Shown here: positions 10,660 through 22,865 of the stretch, one piece after another | Layout: every line of letters starts with the position of its first letter | How positions within the stretch are numbered: position 1 is the stretch's first letter | Source of the DNA: Maylandia zebra | Taxonomy: Eukaryota; Chordata; Actinopteri; Cichliformes; Cichlidae | Length of the DNA: 64,000 nt | Direction of reading: 5' to 3' | Assembly: GCF_041146795.1 (NCBI RefSeq) | Contig: NC_135185.1 | Coordinates: 11,939,529 to 12,003,528, forward strand | The notes under the pieces: generated by a model | Seen by the model: only the letters and a program-made list of their open reading frames with translations | Told to the model about the DNA's origin: nothing | Databases searched by the model: none | Program-made: the position numbers and the translations under genes

Positions 10660-13380
10660 TCTCCCCTGGAGTTTACAGCAGCAGCTGTCTCGTAGAGCAC
10701 TGAGGATGTAAAACACTTAATGTGTAAATCTTGCTCTCAGTGCGCCAATAAAACACCCATTTTTCCACTGTGCGTGCTTTGATTGGTTTTTAAAATTAAA
10801 ATTATACATAATACTTTTTGGAAATTCATGTATTTGCTCATGTCCCACACAACGATTGGCCAAATCTTTGCATTTCTAATGGAAATGTCTGGCTTGTCTT
10901 AGTAAAGCACAGCGCTCTCCTTTTAAGTACATTTATCCTTTTGTTTGTATCCTTTTGTTATAAGTGTTATAAGGGTAAAACCACAGCCTGTAACATGATA
11001 TCGCGAGTTTGGCTGTTTCCCTTGCTTTCAGCTTTTCTGCTGCTTCATATTTACTTAAATCAGCGAGAGTGGTATTGATTTTCTTTTCAAACACTTACTC
11101 TAGCAACTTAAATTGTAGGCTACAGAAAAAGATGAACGTAGCCACCGTGATGTCTCCAGTCAGATTTGAAGCTTTATGCTGGAGCATCTTGGATTTTTTG
11201 TTTTTAGCGGTGGATCTATGAAACTGAGGAAATCCCAATGCAGACTTGTAAAAAGCTAAAGATTGAGATCATCGATTCAACAGGAAAGCGTTTAATAAGG
11301 TCATAAATTAAGGGAGCGAGAAGGTCATTTCCTCATAGATTTCTATACAATGCATATTTTTTTAAGGAACAGGAGTCGCCCCCTGCTGGCAGTCAGAAAA
11401 AATGCAGATTTAGGGCACATGTGCACTGGCTTCAGTGCAGCATGTGGTCTATGTTTAGTGAGCCTGTTTCACAGACATTTCTTTGAGTATTACAGCCACA
11501 CGTTGACTTTAAAAACGTACCTACTTTCAGCCGCTCCTTTATTCACCGGGGCCGTCACAGCAGGTAACTCTGCACGTGTGATTGGCAGATTTTTTTACAC
11601 CAAATCAAACGTCCTTAGATGAATGTGTAAACCACTTTATCTTTCATTAATATAATAAATGCTATGTCATCATGACATATCTTTGTCTCCTGCTCTCACA
11701 GTTCTCCGCTGAGATTTATCAAAATCTAACAAATGCACAAGTCTTGGAGACATTTTGAGCTCAATTATCAAGTCCACCCTTAACACATGTACATTTCTTG
11801 ACATTTGATTTGGGAATTTTCCAAACAAAGAATTCACAGAATTGGTACACTCTTCATTAGATTGCATAATTTGCATTCTCTTGTAATTGTGCTGCTTCCT
11901 TGATTATTAAACGATCACCCTAATTAGGGAGCATAATAGGGTTAATCAGACTCTGCTCGTCACACTTATTATTCCTCCAAAAAATGAAGGAAAAAGATAC
12001 AGTACTTGATTAATTATATCAGCCTTTTCATCAGCTGGGCTACCATCCCCCCCCCCCCCGAAATTAATATCATGTTGTAAATGGAAGGAAGGAGCTGGCC
12101 GGACACAGACAGATGAAAGATTTCACTCAAATTAATTAAGCACTAATTATGCGGCGGGAGTTGGGAGCAGTTTGCATAATGAGCTCTATCAAAAGAGATC
12201 AGTCATGAAGAGGGACTGTAGAGTTTCTATACAGCCTTCAGATCATACAGACACACCACTGCACTGCACGAAGAGGGCTAGCAGAGAAGTGGGAAGAGGG
12301 TTAAAGCACTTCGAGGCTTGAGTCGTGAGGTTGAGGAGTGTTTTGTTTGGTTTGTCAACATGCCGAGGATCAGAGCCTTCCTCACTTGTGCTACAAATAT
12401 GGATTATTCCATTCTCACTTAAAGGTATCACATCTGTCCCGAGGCTGTGTATGTAATTTTTTTTCTCCCAGCTTAAGAATGAGATAATGAATTCCCTGGT
12501 CTGGCAAGAGCAAATAAGAACAGAATGTACCTATAAGTCCAAGCTAATCACAAACAACCTGCATCCACACTCGAGGGAGTTTTAAAGACCCTAATCACCT
12601 CCCACTCCAATTCTTGTGGTGTTCTGTTATTGCTGATCAGGGACTACACTGTGGCTATCTATTTAGACAATGGGAAAAGGGATTAAATAGACAGAAACTC
12701 TAGGTCTTAATCGCCTGTTTAATCACTGCAACTGTGCAGTCTGTGGAGCTGAGTTACTTGAACTGATTTGTGCCATAGCAGCAGCAATCATGCATTGGCT
12801 AATCAGGGTGCACAGCCCGGAACTGCCCTTCAAGGTCTCCGAGTGGAATTACAAAGACTATGATTAGTTAATCAAATGAAGAACCCAATGTCCTTTCTTT
12901 ATTTGTGTATACACCTTATCTAAATGGAAATTGTATAGCTGAGGCACTTCCAGAAGGGCACATCTACATGTGAATGATCCTCCTCGAGTCCTTGGCACTG
13001 AATGCAGAATAAGATCTTTCACTCCCAATCATCGTGTTATGGCATTGTGGGGACTTTTACATGTCTGAATGATATTTGTTGTCGATGCGCGTGCGAATGA
13101 TGCAATCACTCCGTCTGTTGTCAAGTAAATCACAAAGCAGTAGACGTCAACTCTTCGAACGCTCATGATGATCTGTGGCAGAATGTCAAGACTATTACTT
13201 TGAGAAAGGAGAGAGGGGGAAGCAGACGGACAGCTTTCTGATTATGACGATAAACAAAAAGGAATGAATCAAATGTGCAAAAGGCTAGTATGTATGTATG
13301 TGGCACAGAGATGCTGTATGTAAGCCTTTAATCATGTTGGGTGTCTGCTAATCAGGTAGCCTCCTCTCATTGTTTCCTAG
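10660..13380. other. Intergenic desert with candidate conserved elements
   Basis: No coding sequence is seen. 11880-12000 and 12120-12215 are rich in ATTA/TAAT homeodomain cores (for example TTAATTAAGCACTAATTATG). 12560-12900 carries many TAATC, ATTAG and GATTA cores in high-complexity sequence. These read like developmental enhancers, which fits a regulator such as insm1. This is judged by eye only. Confidence 0.35.
11374..11391 (-). promoter_or_regulatory. CTCF-like site
   Basis: On the minus strand the core reads CCAGCAGGGGGCG within TGCCAGCAGGGGGCGACT, a close match to the CTCF consensus. It lies inside the desert. Occupancy cannot be judged from sequence. Confidence 0.5.
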
Positions 13381-13382
13381 CA

Positions 13383-13414
13383 GAATCCAGATGATCTTTC
13401 CATCATCTGGATTC
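13383..13414. repeat. Perfect inverted repeat, 13-base arms, with two E-boxes
   Basis: GAATCCAGATGAT and its exact reverse complement ATCATCTGGATTC are separated by six bases (CTTTCC). Each arm carries a CAGATG E-box of the Neurogenin/NeuroD type. The whole could form a hairpin or bind a paired bHLH complex. Confidence 0.7.
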
Positions 13415-16034
13415 ACTTACTGGTAATATCACAAATCTGTTGTAAAGACAACCAACCAACACATCAAACAAATACACCAAAGATTAAAGTTGTGTTCAAG
13501 CATCTATATGTGTTACTGATGCTCAGCTCATCTAAACTTTAGTCTCTCCTCTCAGCACACAGAGGTCAGAGCGACCTTCCAGGAATGGTGGTGCTATGGT
13601 CCAGAGAATTGATTGGTCAGTATCATAACCTGCTCCAGAAAGGTTATCTGGATAAGATGAAACCCTGCTTTGTAAAACTGGGCCCTGTTCTGACAGTAAA
13701 TTAAGAAAATATTGAAAAAGTCACCATGTGGAATACACAGTTCTGTTCTTTAACTCTACAGGTGACCGTTTTCATGTCATCATTTTAGCTTTTCTTTTAT
13801 GATCTGCTGACTCATATCTTAGTGACCGGCAGTAGTGGCACATCCATCCTTTTTGGTTCTTTTGGACACAACTGGGTTCCATGATTAACCGAAGCAACGC
13901 CATGCCAGAACCAACTGGACCATAGAGTCATCAGGAATGTGCTTATTGAGTTCGCTCATCAAAGAAGCCAGTGTTTAAATTTCCGTAAGCTTCTACACTA
14001 AGGACTTGTTTTTGCAACTACAGGAGATTACAACAAATGTAGATTAAGCCACTTACTTCACTTGTCTGACCCAGAAGTTAGGTCCATCTTTCATATACAG
14101 TCTATCGCCTGGTTTTTGTCCTTCTGTAATAAATTTTTCTCCTGGACATTTTTACTAGTTTGCATTAATTTGCTAATGCATTAATGGCTTGTGTAGGTTT
14201 TCTCTGCACAAAAACATTTCTGTTATGTTCCTTTGTGACTCACCTAGTTCATTTAAATCAGTTTCAAAAAATATTTTGAGTCATTTTCACTATAATCAAA
14301 ACATCTAAAACTCCGGTAAAACCTTCACTTGAACTACAACTGAATTCTAGCATCAACAGTCAACAACATGCTACATTTTAGTTGCTTCCAGTTGCTTTTA
14401 AATAACAAATATGTTCTGGGTTCACTACATGGTGTGCAAGAGTGTACAAGTCCAAGCTGGGAATGCCATAAAATGGATGCATCCGTGTATCTTTTATTGA
14501 AATGCTCGTGCTAATGAAACAAGAATTCCAAAGGATGCTGTAAGATCGTCGTCGACTGGGCCCAGCCAAACGCACATTATCATACACAGTCATTAAATGC
14601 GCTCTTTTCTTTTAGGTATTTAAAAAGCGTAAAATGCTTCCCCATATTTCCCCCCCACTATTTATCACTCATAACTGTGCGCTGAATTACATTTAGATTG
14701 ATTTTAAATAAAGTCATTTTTTAGTGTTAAAGCTTTCTCTGCCTTCTGTCAGACATGCTGTTTGACATTGTGACTCTTGTTCGTAAGGAGAAAAGAATTT
14801 CCCTCCATTGCTTTGTGATAACTTCCTTCCAGGGCCAGCAGACTTGACCCGCACACTCCTACTAGAATCACCTCTATTATTAGTCCATGACAGCAGCCCC
14901 GTGGAGGGCGGGGGCCTCCCTGAAAGGTACAGGGTCGCGGATGTCCCAATCCATCTCTGTCTGCCAAGCGATTGATTGTGATTTAGTGCACGGGGCACGA
15001 GATGGTGGGGTTCCTTTCTGATGAGCGATAGGTGGGAACCCTTTGACTCCCAGCACATGGCAAGCAGAGGCAGGGCTATGATGAGGGGTCACAGGCAGCT
15101 GGTGGGGGTAACTATGGTGGGTAGAAGCAAGGTGGGGGTTGTGTGGATCACAAGATAGAAGATGTCAGAGATCCAGGACAAAGCCCCTCTTCCCCAGCAG
15201 ACAACCAACCGCCCGAGTCCATCACTTTACCCATCTATCACCCATCCGGCTTTGTGGGCAGCGTAGCAGTTGCCTGCTAATTGTTCATCATCAGGGGGAT
15301 CCATCATCAGCAACGATCAGTGTGAATAGAGAGGGGCAGGGAGGCCACATCAAAAAATATAAGCCCCTATGAGGGGCGTCGTGCCAGCTGCTTAAAAAAG
15401 TGGGTTTAACCCACTGAAAGAATGAGTGACATTACCACCCCGGATTTACCTCCAAGACATATGAACACCAAGAGTGTAAGATAGAGCTGATTGGATGCTT
15501 AGAAATGAACAGCTTCTTCATTTTTGGATTCTGAATCAGGATTTTTCCAATATTGTGCTCTCAGAAACTCTGGGCACATACTGTGTCTGCCTTGATTAGG
15601 AGACTAAAATATGGCCAGAGTGAAGAGGATATATTTGATATCCTGTCAGATGCTCCAATTTCCCAGTTCTCCTCTAAATATTACCGACCCCAGACAGATA
15701 TGCATAATACACAATATCTGACTGGAAATCAGAGGGAAATGGCTTTCACTTTTTTCTTTTTTAATTTCATTTTTAAATCTCAGTACTCAGGAGCAAAGTT
15801 CAGACAGAAAATATTCATCCCGCTGTTTTTTTTTTCTCCCACTTCAGGCCTGGTGTGAGACACAAGCTGCTCTAGGATGGATGTTAAGCCCAGCCGCAGC
15901 CTCGCTTCACTGGGCCGCTCCGGCAGCTTAACTCCATAATCAACCTGAGACCAGCTTTGCTAGGAAATACACTGCACGTGTTAGGCTGCATTTTTATATA
16001 ATGAGGGGGGTTATCTGCTGTTTACTTTTTATTA

Positions 16035-16105
16035 TCCACCCAAACATCCATTAGCCGTTCTCGCTTACCCTTTTAAAGGGTCGCGCAGGGCTGGAACTCC
16101 AAACA
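16035..16105 (-). mobile_element. SINE tail fragment
   Basis: The words CATCCATTAGCCG, CGCTTACCCTTTTAAAGGGTCGCGCAGGGCTGGA match, with changes, the tail of the tRNA-headed SINE at 47100-47425 (TCCATTCGCTTCCGC, CCTTTTTCAGGGTCACGG). Only this short piece remains. Confidence 0.5.
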
Positions 16106-17485
16106 CAAACGCCGTAGCCAGCCAAACCCAGAACCTTTTTGCTGCGAGACGCACTTCATACCATCGTGATTTATATATTTTTGTTTTTGTCCATTTAGAT
16201 TTTATCCAAAAACATTGTCTCAAATACGTGTGACCTTAATATTATGAGGCCAGCAGTGAATAAGGCCAGCATATTGTCAATCACAGGAAGTTGTCAGCCA
16301 GGTCAATGTGTAGCCAGTAACCTGAGCTGCTGTTGACAGAACAGGGACAGGTGCACCAGCCAAACTAATCCATACATGCATGCCAGACACAGGTCATCCA
16401 TTAAGGCAGATTGATTCAAAGCATTAAAAGACTGTTCCTCAACAATCCCTGACCCGGCCTTACCTTTGCTGTTGCCACGATACCAAATTGCAGTAATTCA
16501 AGATGGCCTGAACTGGAAAGGGAAAGGAATGTTCACTGTTTGCCCAGCTAATGCTGGAAACATTTTGTCACACAGCGGCCGAGGGAACATTTCTGGAAGT
16601 TTTGTCTGAGCTTTAGAAAATGAAAATGAACTGGTTGGTTTAGCATCTGATGTATTAGATATAGAGACTCTTTATTTAACCCGAATTTCTTGCTGCAGAA
16701 ATATCGAGTACCTCGGGCTCGTGGGAGGACTTATACCCTGCGTGGCCATTTCACATAATAGCCTTGTACAAAAACATATAAACCAGATTTCACTTTGATT
16801 CAGTGTTATTATCAAGCCCACTCCTGTGAGGCCCCAAATGCCAAATAAAGGTTAACTGGCAGAGGCTAGACATCTGCTGCTTTCTGATTGGTTGATAATG
16901 CAGCAGTAGTCTCACCTGTTTTCCACAGCCCAGTGCATGGTAAACACCCTGAGTCAGACCTGCAGGGAGAAGGAGCCCATCTGGTCAGCAGCATTAACAA
17001 CTAGCTCTTTAACAATGGCTTCCAGGAAAAGGAGAAGGGCACAACAGGCCATATCAGCCAATAAAAACAGGCTATGCATGACATTTAGCGCCTGATGTGG
17101 GGCTTAGGAGTATACAGGTTACCTACTGTCCACACCAGCCTCTGGCAATAAAACAAAAGCCAATCTCACAGAGTGAGGGGGATGCTGTGCATAAAGCTGC
17201 CTGTTTCAGCTGTTGATCTTATAAAATCTGTATAAAGATGCACACGGAGCATCAAGGAAGAGGATCATTTTCATATAAACATCAAGCAGCATAAAAAGCT
17301 CTTTTTTTATGCTATGCACAATAGTTTTCAATAATCAAACGGACCGCGAGAGTTAATGGATAGGCTCGTTTAGAAAGATGAAAAACATGAAAAAGTGCGA
17401 GACAGATAAGAGGAGAAAACCACGTCTACTTCTAGATGTGGACGCATATCTACAGAAAACCACTGAGGAGGTTATTTGACTAAAC

Positions 17486-17499
17486 AGTGCCATCTACTG
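17486..17499 (-). promoter_or_regulatory. CTCF-like site
   Basis: The minus strand reads CAGTAGATGGCACT, close to the CTCF form with AGATGGCGC. One core base differs, so support is weaker than for the other sites. Confidence 0.35.
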
Positions 17500-18291
17500 T
17501 TCTGCTGTTAAACTCTGAAACTGCAAATGTCACATTGCTGAATTTGTGATCACACCAGCTTCCTCACTGCTCTACAAACAGTTTTTCATTATTGTCAAAC
17601 CTCCTGTGGAGCTGAACTAACGCACATTGCTACAAGAGGCCGGACAGGCTAGGAAACGGAGGCACCTCGGGTTTTTAAATATCTGATCGTGTCTGTTTTT
17701 TGCAACTAGGACGCAGAGGATGGATGCAAACTCTAAATAAGATCTAGGATTTATCAAGAGGGATGTGAAGACAGAAATGTTCGGGGTGGAGTTTGAACAG
17801 CAAGCAATGGGCTCTCTACAGCTGCTGGCACTAATGAGGATAATTACCCCCGTAATAACATTAGCCTATCTGAGGGAATGGAGGGGAAGGACAAGTGGTT
17901 GTGTTTGTGTGTGGGAGGGTATTCAAGCTTGTGTGTGTGCGTGCGTGCTCGTGCCTTTCCTTCTATCTCACTTGCGGTCTCTCCCTCATTCCCTGAATCT
18001 CAATATCTCTTTGTTAGCCCACAATAATTGTATTTGGGCCTCATATCCGCCATATCAGATTCGAGTTTGTACAAGGTAATTAGCAGAGGAAGGGAAGCCT
18101 CCACACCAGGAGGACAAATGCCCCCATGACATCATTCTGGCTCCACTCAGGAGGGGAAGCTTTTTCCCCTCGCTCCCTCTTACTCATCTTTCTTGTCATT
18201 CGGCTGTCAAGAAAGCGCAGTTAATGGGGGCAGACTTGTAGTAACAGGCAAAAAGTTGATGACATTGAAAAGGAGAAGAGCCGGGATTAAG

Positions 18292-18343
18292 AAGATAAAG
18301 AAATGAAGAGATGGAGGAGAAAATGGGGTGGAAAGTGATTTGA
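18292..18343 (+). repeat. 52-base duplicated segment, copy 1
   Basis: This purine-rich 52-mer, beginning AAGATAAAGAAATGAAGAG, recurs at 19369-19420 with four differences. See the second copy. Confidence 0.7.
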
Positions 18344-19368
18344 GATGAGATGGAGGGCTGTGTTTTTGCAGCAGGCCTGTAATCTCCAATCAGCTTCTAC
18401 TAACAGACAGCAGGGGAAAGTTCCTCGGCGTTAATGCAGCTTGCCATTCAGAAGGAGCCGGTGTATCCAGCTGGGAGTCGGGGGATGAGGGGAGGATTAA
18501 CGGGCACTCAGGTGGAGAGAGATGAAGAGAATCAGATGGTCACACCCTCTCTCCCTCCATCTCTCACGCTCCTTTTTATTTTTGATGAACAAATGTACTC
18601 CGCCGTTTTAAAAGTGGAGTGGCGAAAGAAGGAGGAAATGATAGAAGCTTTACTTTAGGGGTGACTTCTCTATCTGTTGATGATTCTAATTTGGATCTGT
18701 CCTCCAGAAGACAAATCAAAAGCTTCTCCTGTATAGTGAAGGACTTGGATCTAGTATCTGCCTGCCGTGAAAGAACATCCCAGATTTTCCTTACAGATCA
18801 GTAAAATATGATCAGACAAATTTAAAAAGCTCCACAACGTAGAAGTGGTTTACTCTTGTGCTCTAATGTATCATTGTAAAAAAGTCAACTATATGCAGAG
18901 GCATTGTCAAATTAGTCATTCATCATATCAAATGAAGCACGACTGACAAACATCATGTCTTTTAATTTTATTTCTTTTTTTGGCTGATCCCATGTGCTGG
19001 TTGAGACATTTTTTCCTGAAGCCTCCTCATCAGCTGCTCCTCTAAACTGACTTAAATTAATGGCAGGTAATCTGCAGATGCCAGCTGTGCAGCATCACTG
19101 CCTTCCTCCAAATGATCAAAGAGTTCTTCCTCTTCTTCCTCGTGGCTACACGGCCTTTCATCGACTTCATCTTTGCAAAGAAGATTAAAAAAAAAAAAAA
19201 GAAATAAAATATGTATGGTGTAGTTAAAATGGGTTTGCCATCCAGCTGAGAACAGTTAACAGACCTTGTTGTCTGAGAACTCACTTCTCTGAAAGTATTG
19301 TGGGAGATGCGACAGCAGCAGAGCGAGTCTGTCTGTCTCGAACAAGGCTGAACAGAAATGGGACTAAA

Positions 19369-19420
19369 AAGATAAAGAAATGAAGAGATGGAGGAGAAAA
19401 TAGGATGGAAAGTATTTTGA
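19369..19420 (+). repeat. 52-base duplicated segment, copy 2
   Basis: It matches 18292-18343 at 48 of 52 positions in the same orientation about 1.08 kb away. Flanks do not match beyond this. It may be a small segmental duplication or the scrap of an unrecognised repeat. Confidence 0.7.
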
Positions 19421-19744
19421 TAGACCCTAAGACAATTTTGTGTCTTGGCAGTTTAAGTCAATGCAGGTGAATGATGGTGCAACACATGTGAGTAAGGTCT
19501 GCACATTTTGTTGCTACTGTGTCATCTCAGCTTTCAGTCCAGTTTTGTTTCAAACAGAGGCTCTTTACTGAGGGATGATGGAACATATGACTCAACGCCA
19601 GCTTTTCTCTCTTTAGTAAAAATAGATCTGTTTCTCCATCTGCAGTAATTTATATTTTGTGGTATGGCTATTTTCTGGGACCTTTTCACACTTCCATATC
19701 CATATCTGAAAAACCTAAGGTAGGGAGAGCACTCATCCCTGCCT

Positions 19745-19860
19745 GTGCACGTACAGTTAGGCCCACATGTTTTAGGACAATGACACATTCTTTGTAATTT
19801 TGCCTCTGTAAACCAGTAAAATTAGGGGGGAAAAGTTTCACTGTCCAAAAATCTATGGAT
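19745..19860. mobile_element. End fragment of a Tc1/mariner-type transposon
   Basis: The words ACAGTTAGGCCCACATGTTTTAGG, ACAATGACACATTCTTTGTAATTTTGCCTCTGTA match in spaced blocks the terminal region of a widespread fish Tc1-like family. The fuller copy at 55400-56100 shares the AATTTTGCCTCTG word. No transposase part remains. It sits in the last intron of the decayed kazald gene. Confidence 0.55.
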
Positions 19861-21109
19861 CAAAATGTACACAGACCCCTCGCAGAACAGGGGATTCATA
19901 AATAACAGACTGTGAGATCAGAAATAACATGAATGACATTAAGTCAGTGTAAAGGCGGGATGTAAAAAAAACAGCTTGCAGAGTGTGCAACAACTGCATG
20001 CAGGTTGAAGCAGCTTAAATACTTTATATTTTTGCAGATAAATTGAGATAGCACAAGTTTTCCTGTTTAAATTCATACTTCTCTGGTTAACTATTATACT
20101 TTGACAAGATGATAGTCAAACAACAGGTAACAGTTAACAATGTAAAAGCGTATTTTATTGTAACCTACCTTTTAAGCCACATGGATCATTCGGTATTCCA
20201 GAAATAAAGGGTCTGGTATCTTTTACAAAGTCATTTTGGTGATTATTATCCAGTGTTTGTTGTTTTCCATTGTGCAAAATCAGTTTAAATATTCTTTAGT
20301 ATTCTTGATTAGATGATTTCTGGATGAAGGGGTGTTAAACTGGCACAGGACACAGTTTAATCTAACAGAAATTCTTAGTGAAACACTCAGTTGTGTATAA
20401 AAACTGAAGGTCTGCTCAAACCTGAACAGAAATGTTGGGATCATCTCCTGTCAGGAAGTCAGTCCCGGTCCTCCTCCGGTTCAAGCCTGGAAGAGGGTAG
20501 GCTGCGCTCTCGCAGCCAAAGGTGATGTCACTCCCTGGATAGCTGGAGAGATTTATGGGACCTCAAAGGATACAGCAAACTGCAGTAAAAGGAAAGGAAC
20601 ACCCCAGTGTTTAATCGCCTAAAACTGCTCCATGTCAAGATAATAATGCATTTACAGTTTTAAAATATGAACTTTCCTAAACTATGATGTATGAAAAACA
20701 GAAGTACATTAACTGGAATAACAGGGTCCCCTCCTGCTGAGGTTTTTGGTTGTGTTACTGCTGCTGGCAGCCTCTCTCAGCTGGCAAATACTGGGGTGGG
20801 TCCACCCATCTGAGCCACACACAGGGACTTTCTCCTGGCACGCACATGAAGGCTCTGGCTTGGTCCTGTGTCCCTTCTTTGGTAATTTAATCTGGCAACC
20901 AAGGCAATCTCCACAGTGGTCATATAACTTCTAAGCTCCATCTGGGTCACGTTACACGTTTGCACACAGCATCTGTAAGTGTCCTGCACCCAGTCTGCAG
21001 AGCAGCTGTCCGGCACTGGAGGGCAGAGGTGCTCGTCGCACTCCCTGCGACCCTCCACCTCCTCCCACAGCCGCAGACGAATATGGTGCTGGGTCTGCAG
21101 CCTGGGGGA

Positions 21110-22640
21110 GCGTGCACCATTACATCCATGCATACATAGACACAAGCAGAGCTGAGGCCTGCTGCTAACACACATCAGTGCACAAAGTCAAAAATGAAGT
21201 CTAAAGTAACCAACTGAGGCCAGACAATGTAACTGCAAAATGAACCACATTCATAAGAGAGACTGCATTCCTGTTTTTCTGCTCTCTTACAGTCAAACAT
21301 GTTGTTCCTCCTCTGAGTTTTAAATGTTTCCTTCTGTCTCCTCTCCTCTGTCCTCTTCTGAATGGTTGATTTAGTTTTTTTTATTAATACCATTGAACAT
21401 TGCTGAATTATATTGCCATGCTCGTGCCCCTCCTTTGAGATTTCTTCATCAGCTTCGATTCCTTCCTAACAAAGAGATGGAATTTACAGGGAATGAAGCG
21501 AGCAAACTTCATCTCTCAGGTATCTCTTTCCTTTTTTTTTCTTGCTTTACTCACAATTCTGCTGCCTTTCATCGTGTGCCAGTGAGACAGGACTGGAAAC
21601 TGGGATTTACAAGAGCTACGGGAGATTCTGTGCAGTCTGCAGGTTTCAGGTTGAAGAACTTTTGTCAGCTATGATATTCACGTCTCTTAGAATTATGACT
21701 GAAACTTTAACAGATATAACTTACATTCAAGGTGCTGTATCTGACCAGTGAGGAAAATCATCATGTTTAGATTCACTAAAACATGAAGTCATTTTGCATC
21801 TGCGTGTTCGTTTTTTGTTGTTGTTGTTTGTTTATTTTTACAGAGCCTGCTATTATTTTTGGGATTTGAAATGTTAGCCTGCAGTTTGTGTCTTAACCCT
21901 GTAACACTACCATATTTGACGCATGGGTTCTCTAAATCAGTGTGGTTTTATTTTAATTTCTCAGAGAGTTTAATAAATACTCCAGTTTACAAGAAAATTG
22001 ATTTCTGGCAACTATTTCACAGTACAGGCATTAAGGGGTTAATATAATTGATTTCAGCTTCCCAAAACATGTTTTAAAGTGTTCACTGAGATGTGCTGTG
22101 TAGCTTAACTGAGTTTCATAGGCTGCTGTGTCATAAAGACACTGGTGACTTAATTATTTGGGTTGGAGCAGGGTTCGGTCACCAGCAGCGGCTGAGACTG
22201 GGTGGAGGGCAGTTTGTTCAACCACGTCTTAATGTCATTTGCTTAAATCAAATCCATAAACATGCTATAATAATACGTTGTAATACTATATCATATGAGG
22301 CATTTAAATGCTATGAGGCCTGGTTTAAAAGCCTTCTGTGTTTGTGTTTACTCCTGCGAAGCTGCACTGCCGGTAAGTCCGGTGTTTAGGTAACGTGGCA
22401 CTTTTCCTTTCGCCATCTAGTGTGGCTCTGTGCGTACACAGAGGTGGAGGCTCTGCACAAACGCTTCCTTGTGTAAATGGAAAAGAGGCGTGGCTTACCT
22501 CACACGTCACGTCGCTCACGTAGCACGGCAAGAGGATTGGAGATCCGTGAAGTTAATGAAGATGCGTCATTAAAATCCGTTTGATGCTTCAAAGTAAGAA
22601 ATAAATTTGTTTAATGTTCCCAATAAATGTTAATATTACA
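21110..22640. other. Intergenic, no gene seen
   Basis: Between the kazald remnant and a repeat cluster. Short frames exist but none has a domain or splice pattern I recognise. The missing first exon of kazald was searched for by eye here and not found. Confidence 0.45.
22411..22425 (-). promoter_or_regulatory. CTCF-like site
   Basis: The minus strand reads CCACACTAGATGGCG, which contains the CACTAGATGGCG core typical of CTCF sites. It lies about 0.9 kb upstream of the first gale exon, between the insm1 desert and the gene-dense block. Confidence 0.5.
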
Positions 22641-22649
22641 TTTATAAAA

Positions 22650-22865
22650 GAGCACAGAGGCTGCACATTTAGGGGTCACCCCAACAGATCATCTGCCTCA
22701 CCTTTTCTCCAGCGTCCTCCTCTGTCACCCCAACACTCTCCATCAATGAACCTGTTTTCCTCCTCCTGCTGCATCCAATATATATTCAGTGTTCCTCTCC
22801 TGCACATGTCTCAGCCCCATCCCTCTAACTTTAACTCCAAACCTGAGCTGTCCTTCTGGTCACTA
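22650..22865 (-). mobile_element. RTE-type LINE fragment
   Basis: Blocks such as TCTGTCACCCCAACACTCTCCATC, ATGAACCTGTTTTCCTCC, TTCCTCTCCTGCACATGTCTCAG and CTCTAACTTTAACTCCAAACC follow, with gaps, the antisense 3' end of fish RTE elements. In these the sense strand encodes the RHMCRR...GKRKRGRPK...RFMDVV tail. It is short and eroded. Confidence 0.55.

Larger units (their letters stand above)
13420..19040. other. Intergenic desert, continued
   Basis: No gene is recognised. Stretches that look like candidate conserved elements are 14740-15130, 15860-16030, 16250-16560, 16860-17230 (with an AP-1/Maf-type TGAGTCAG near 16951) and 17790-18140. A GT-rich microsatellite lies at about 17898-17952. 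18180-18560 is purine-rich. Frames of 60-118 codons here have no recognisable domain or splice support. Confidence 0.35.
19052..21101 (-). pseudogene. Decayed kazald (IGFBP-Kazal-Ig) gene
   Basis: Four exon remnants in order on the minus strand recall KAZALD proteins, secreted IGFBP-related factors. Exon A (about 20714-21101) has a Cys-rich IGFBP-like part (CPPVPDSC, YRCCVQTC). After a frame change near 20915-20925 comes a clear Kazal domain: HCGDCLGC, PSCACQEKVPVCGSDG, SICQLREAA, GPC. Exon B (20422-20561) is the first half of the Ig domain (GSDITFGCE, AYPLPG, GDDPNISVQ) with the usual WRKDG changed to RRRTG, losing its Trp. Exons C (20169-20219) and D (19052-19170) give a GIPND segment and an acidic tail (HEEEEEELFDHLEEG) ending in a stop. 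All remnant exon phases agree (phase 1 into B, 0 out, then 1 and 1). The second half of the Ig domain is missing between B and C, and no signal-peptide exon was found. I infer a pseudogene. The C-terminal exons C and D are the least certain. Confidence 0.78.

Noticed and set aside
20777-21175. 132-codon minus-strand frame as an intact gene
   Set aside because: Only its first half is the kazald IGFBP part; the Kazal domain lies in another frame, so this frame is not a real protein.
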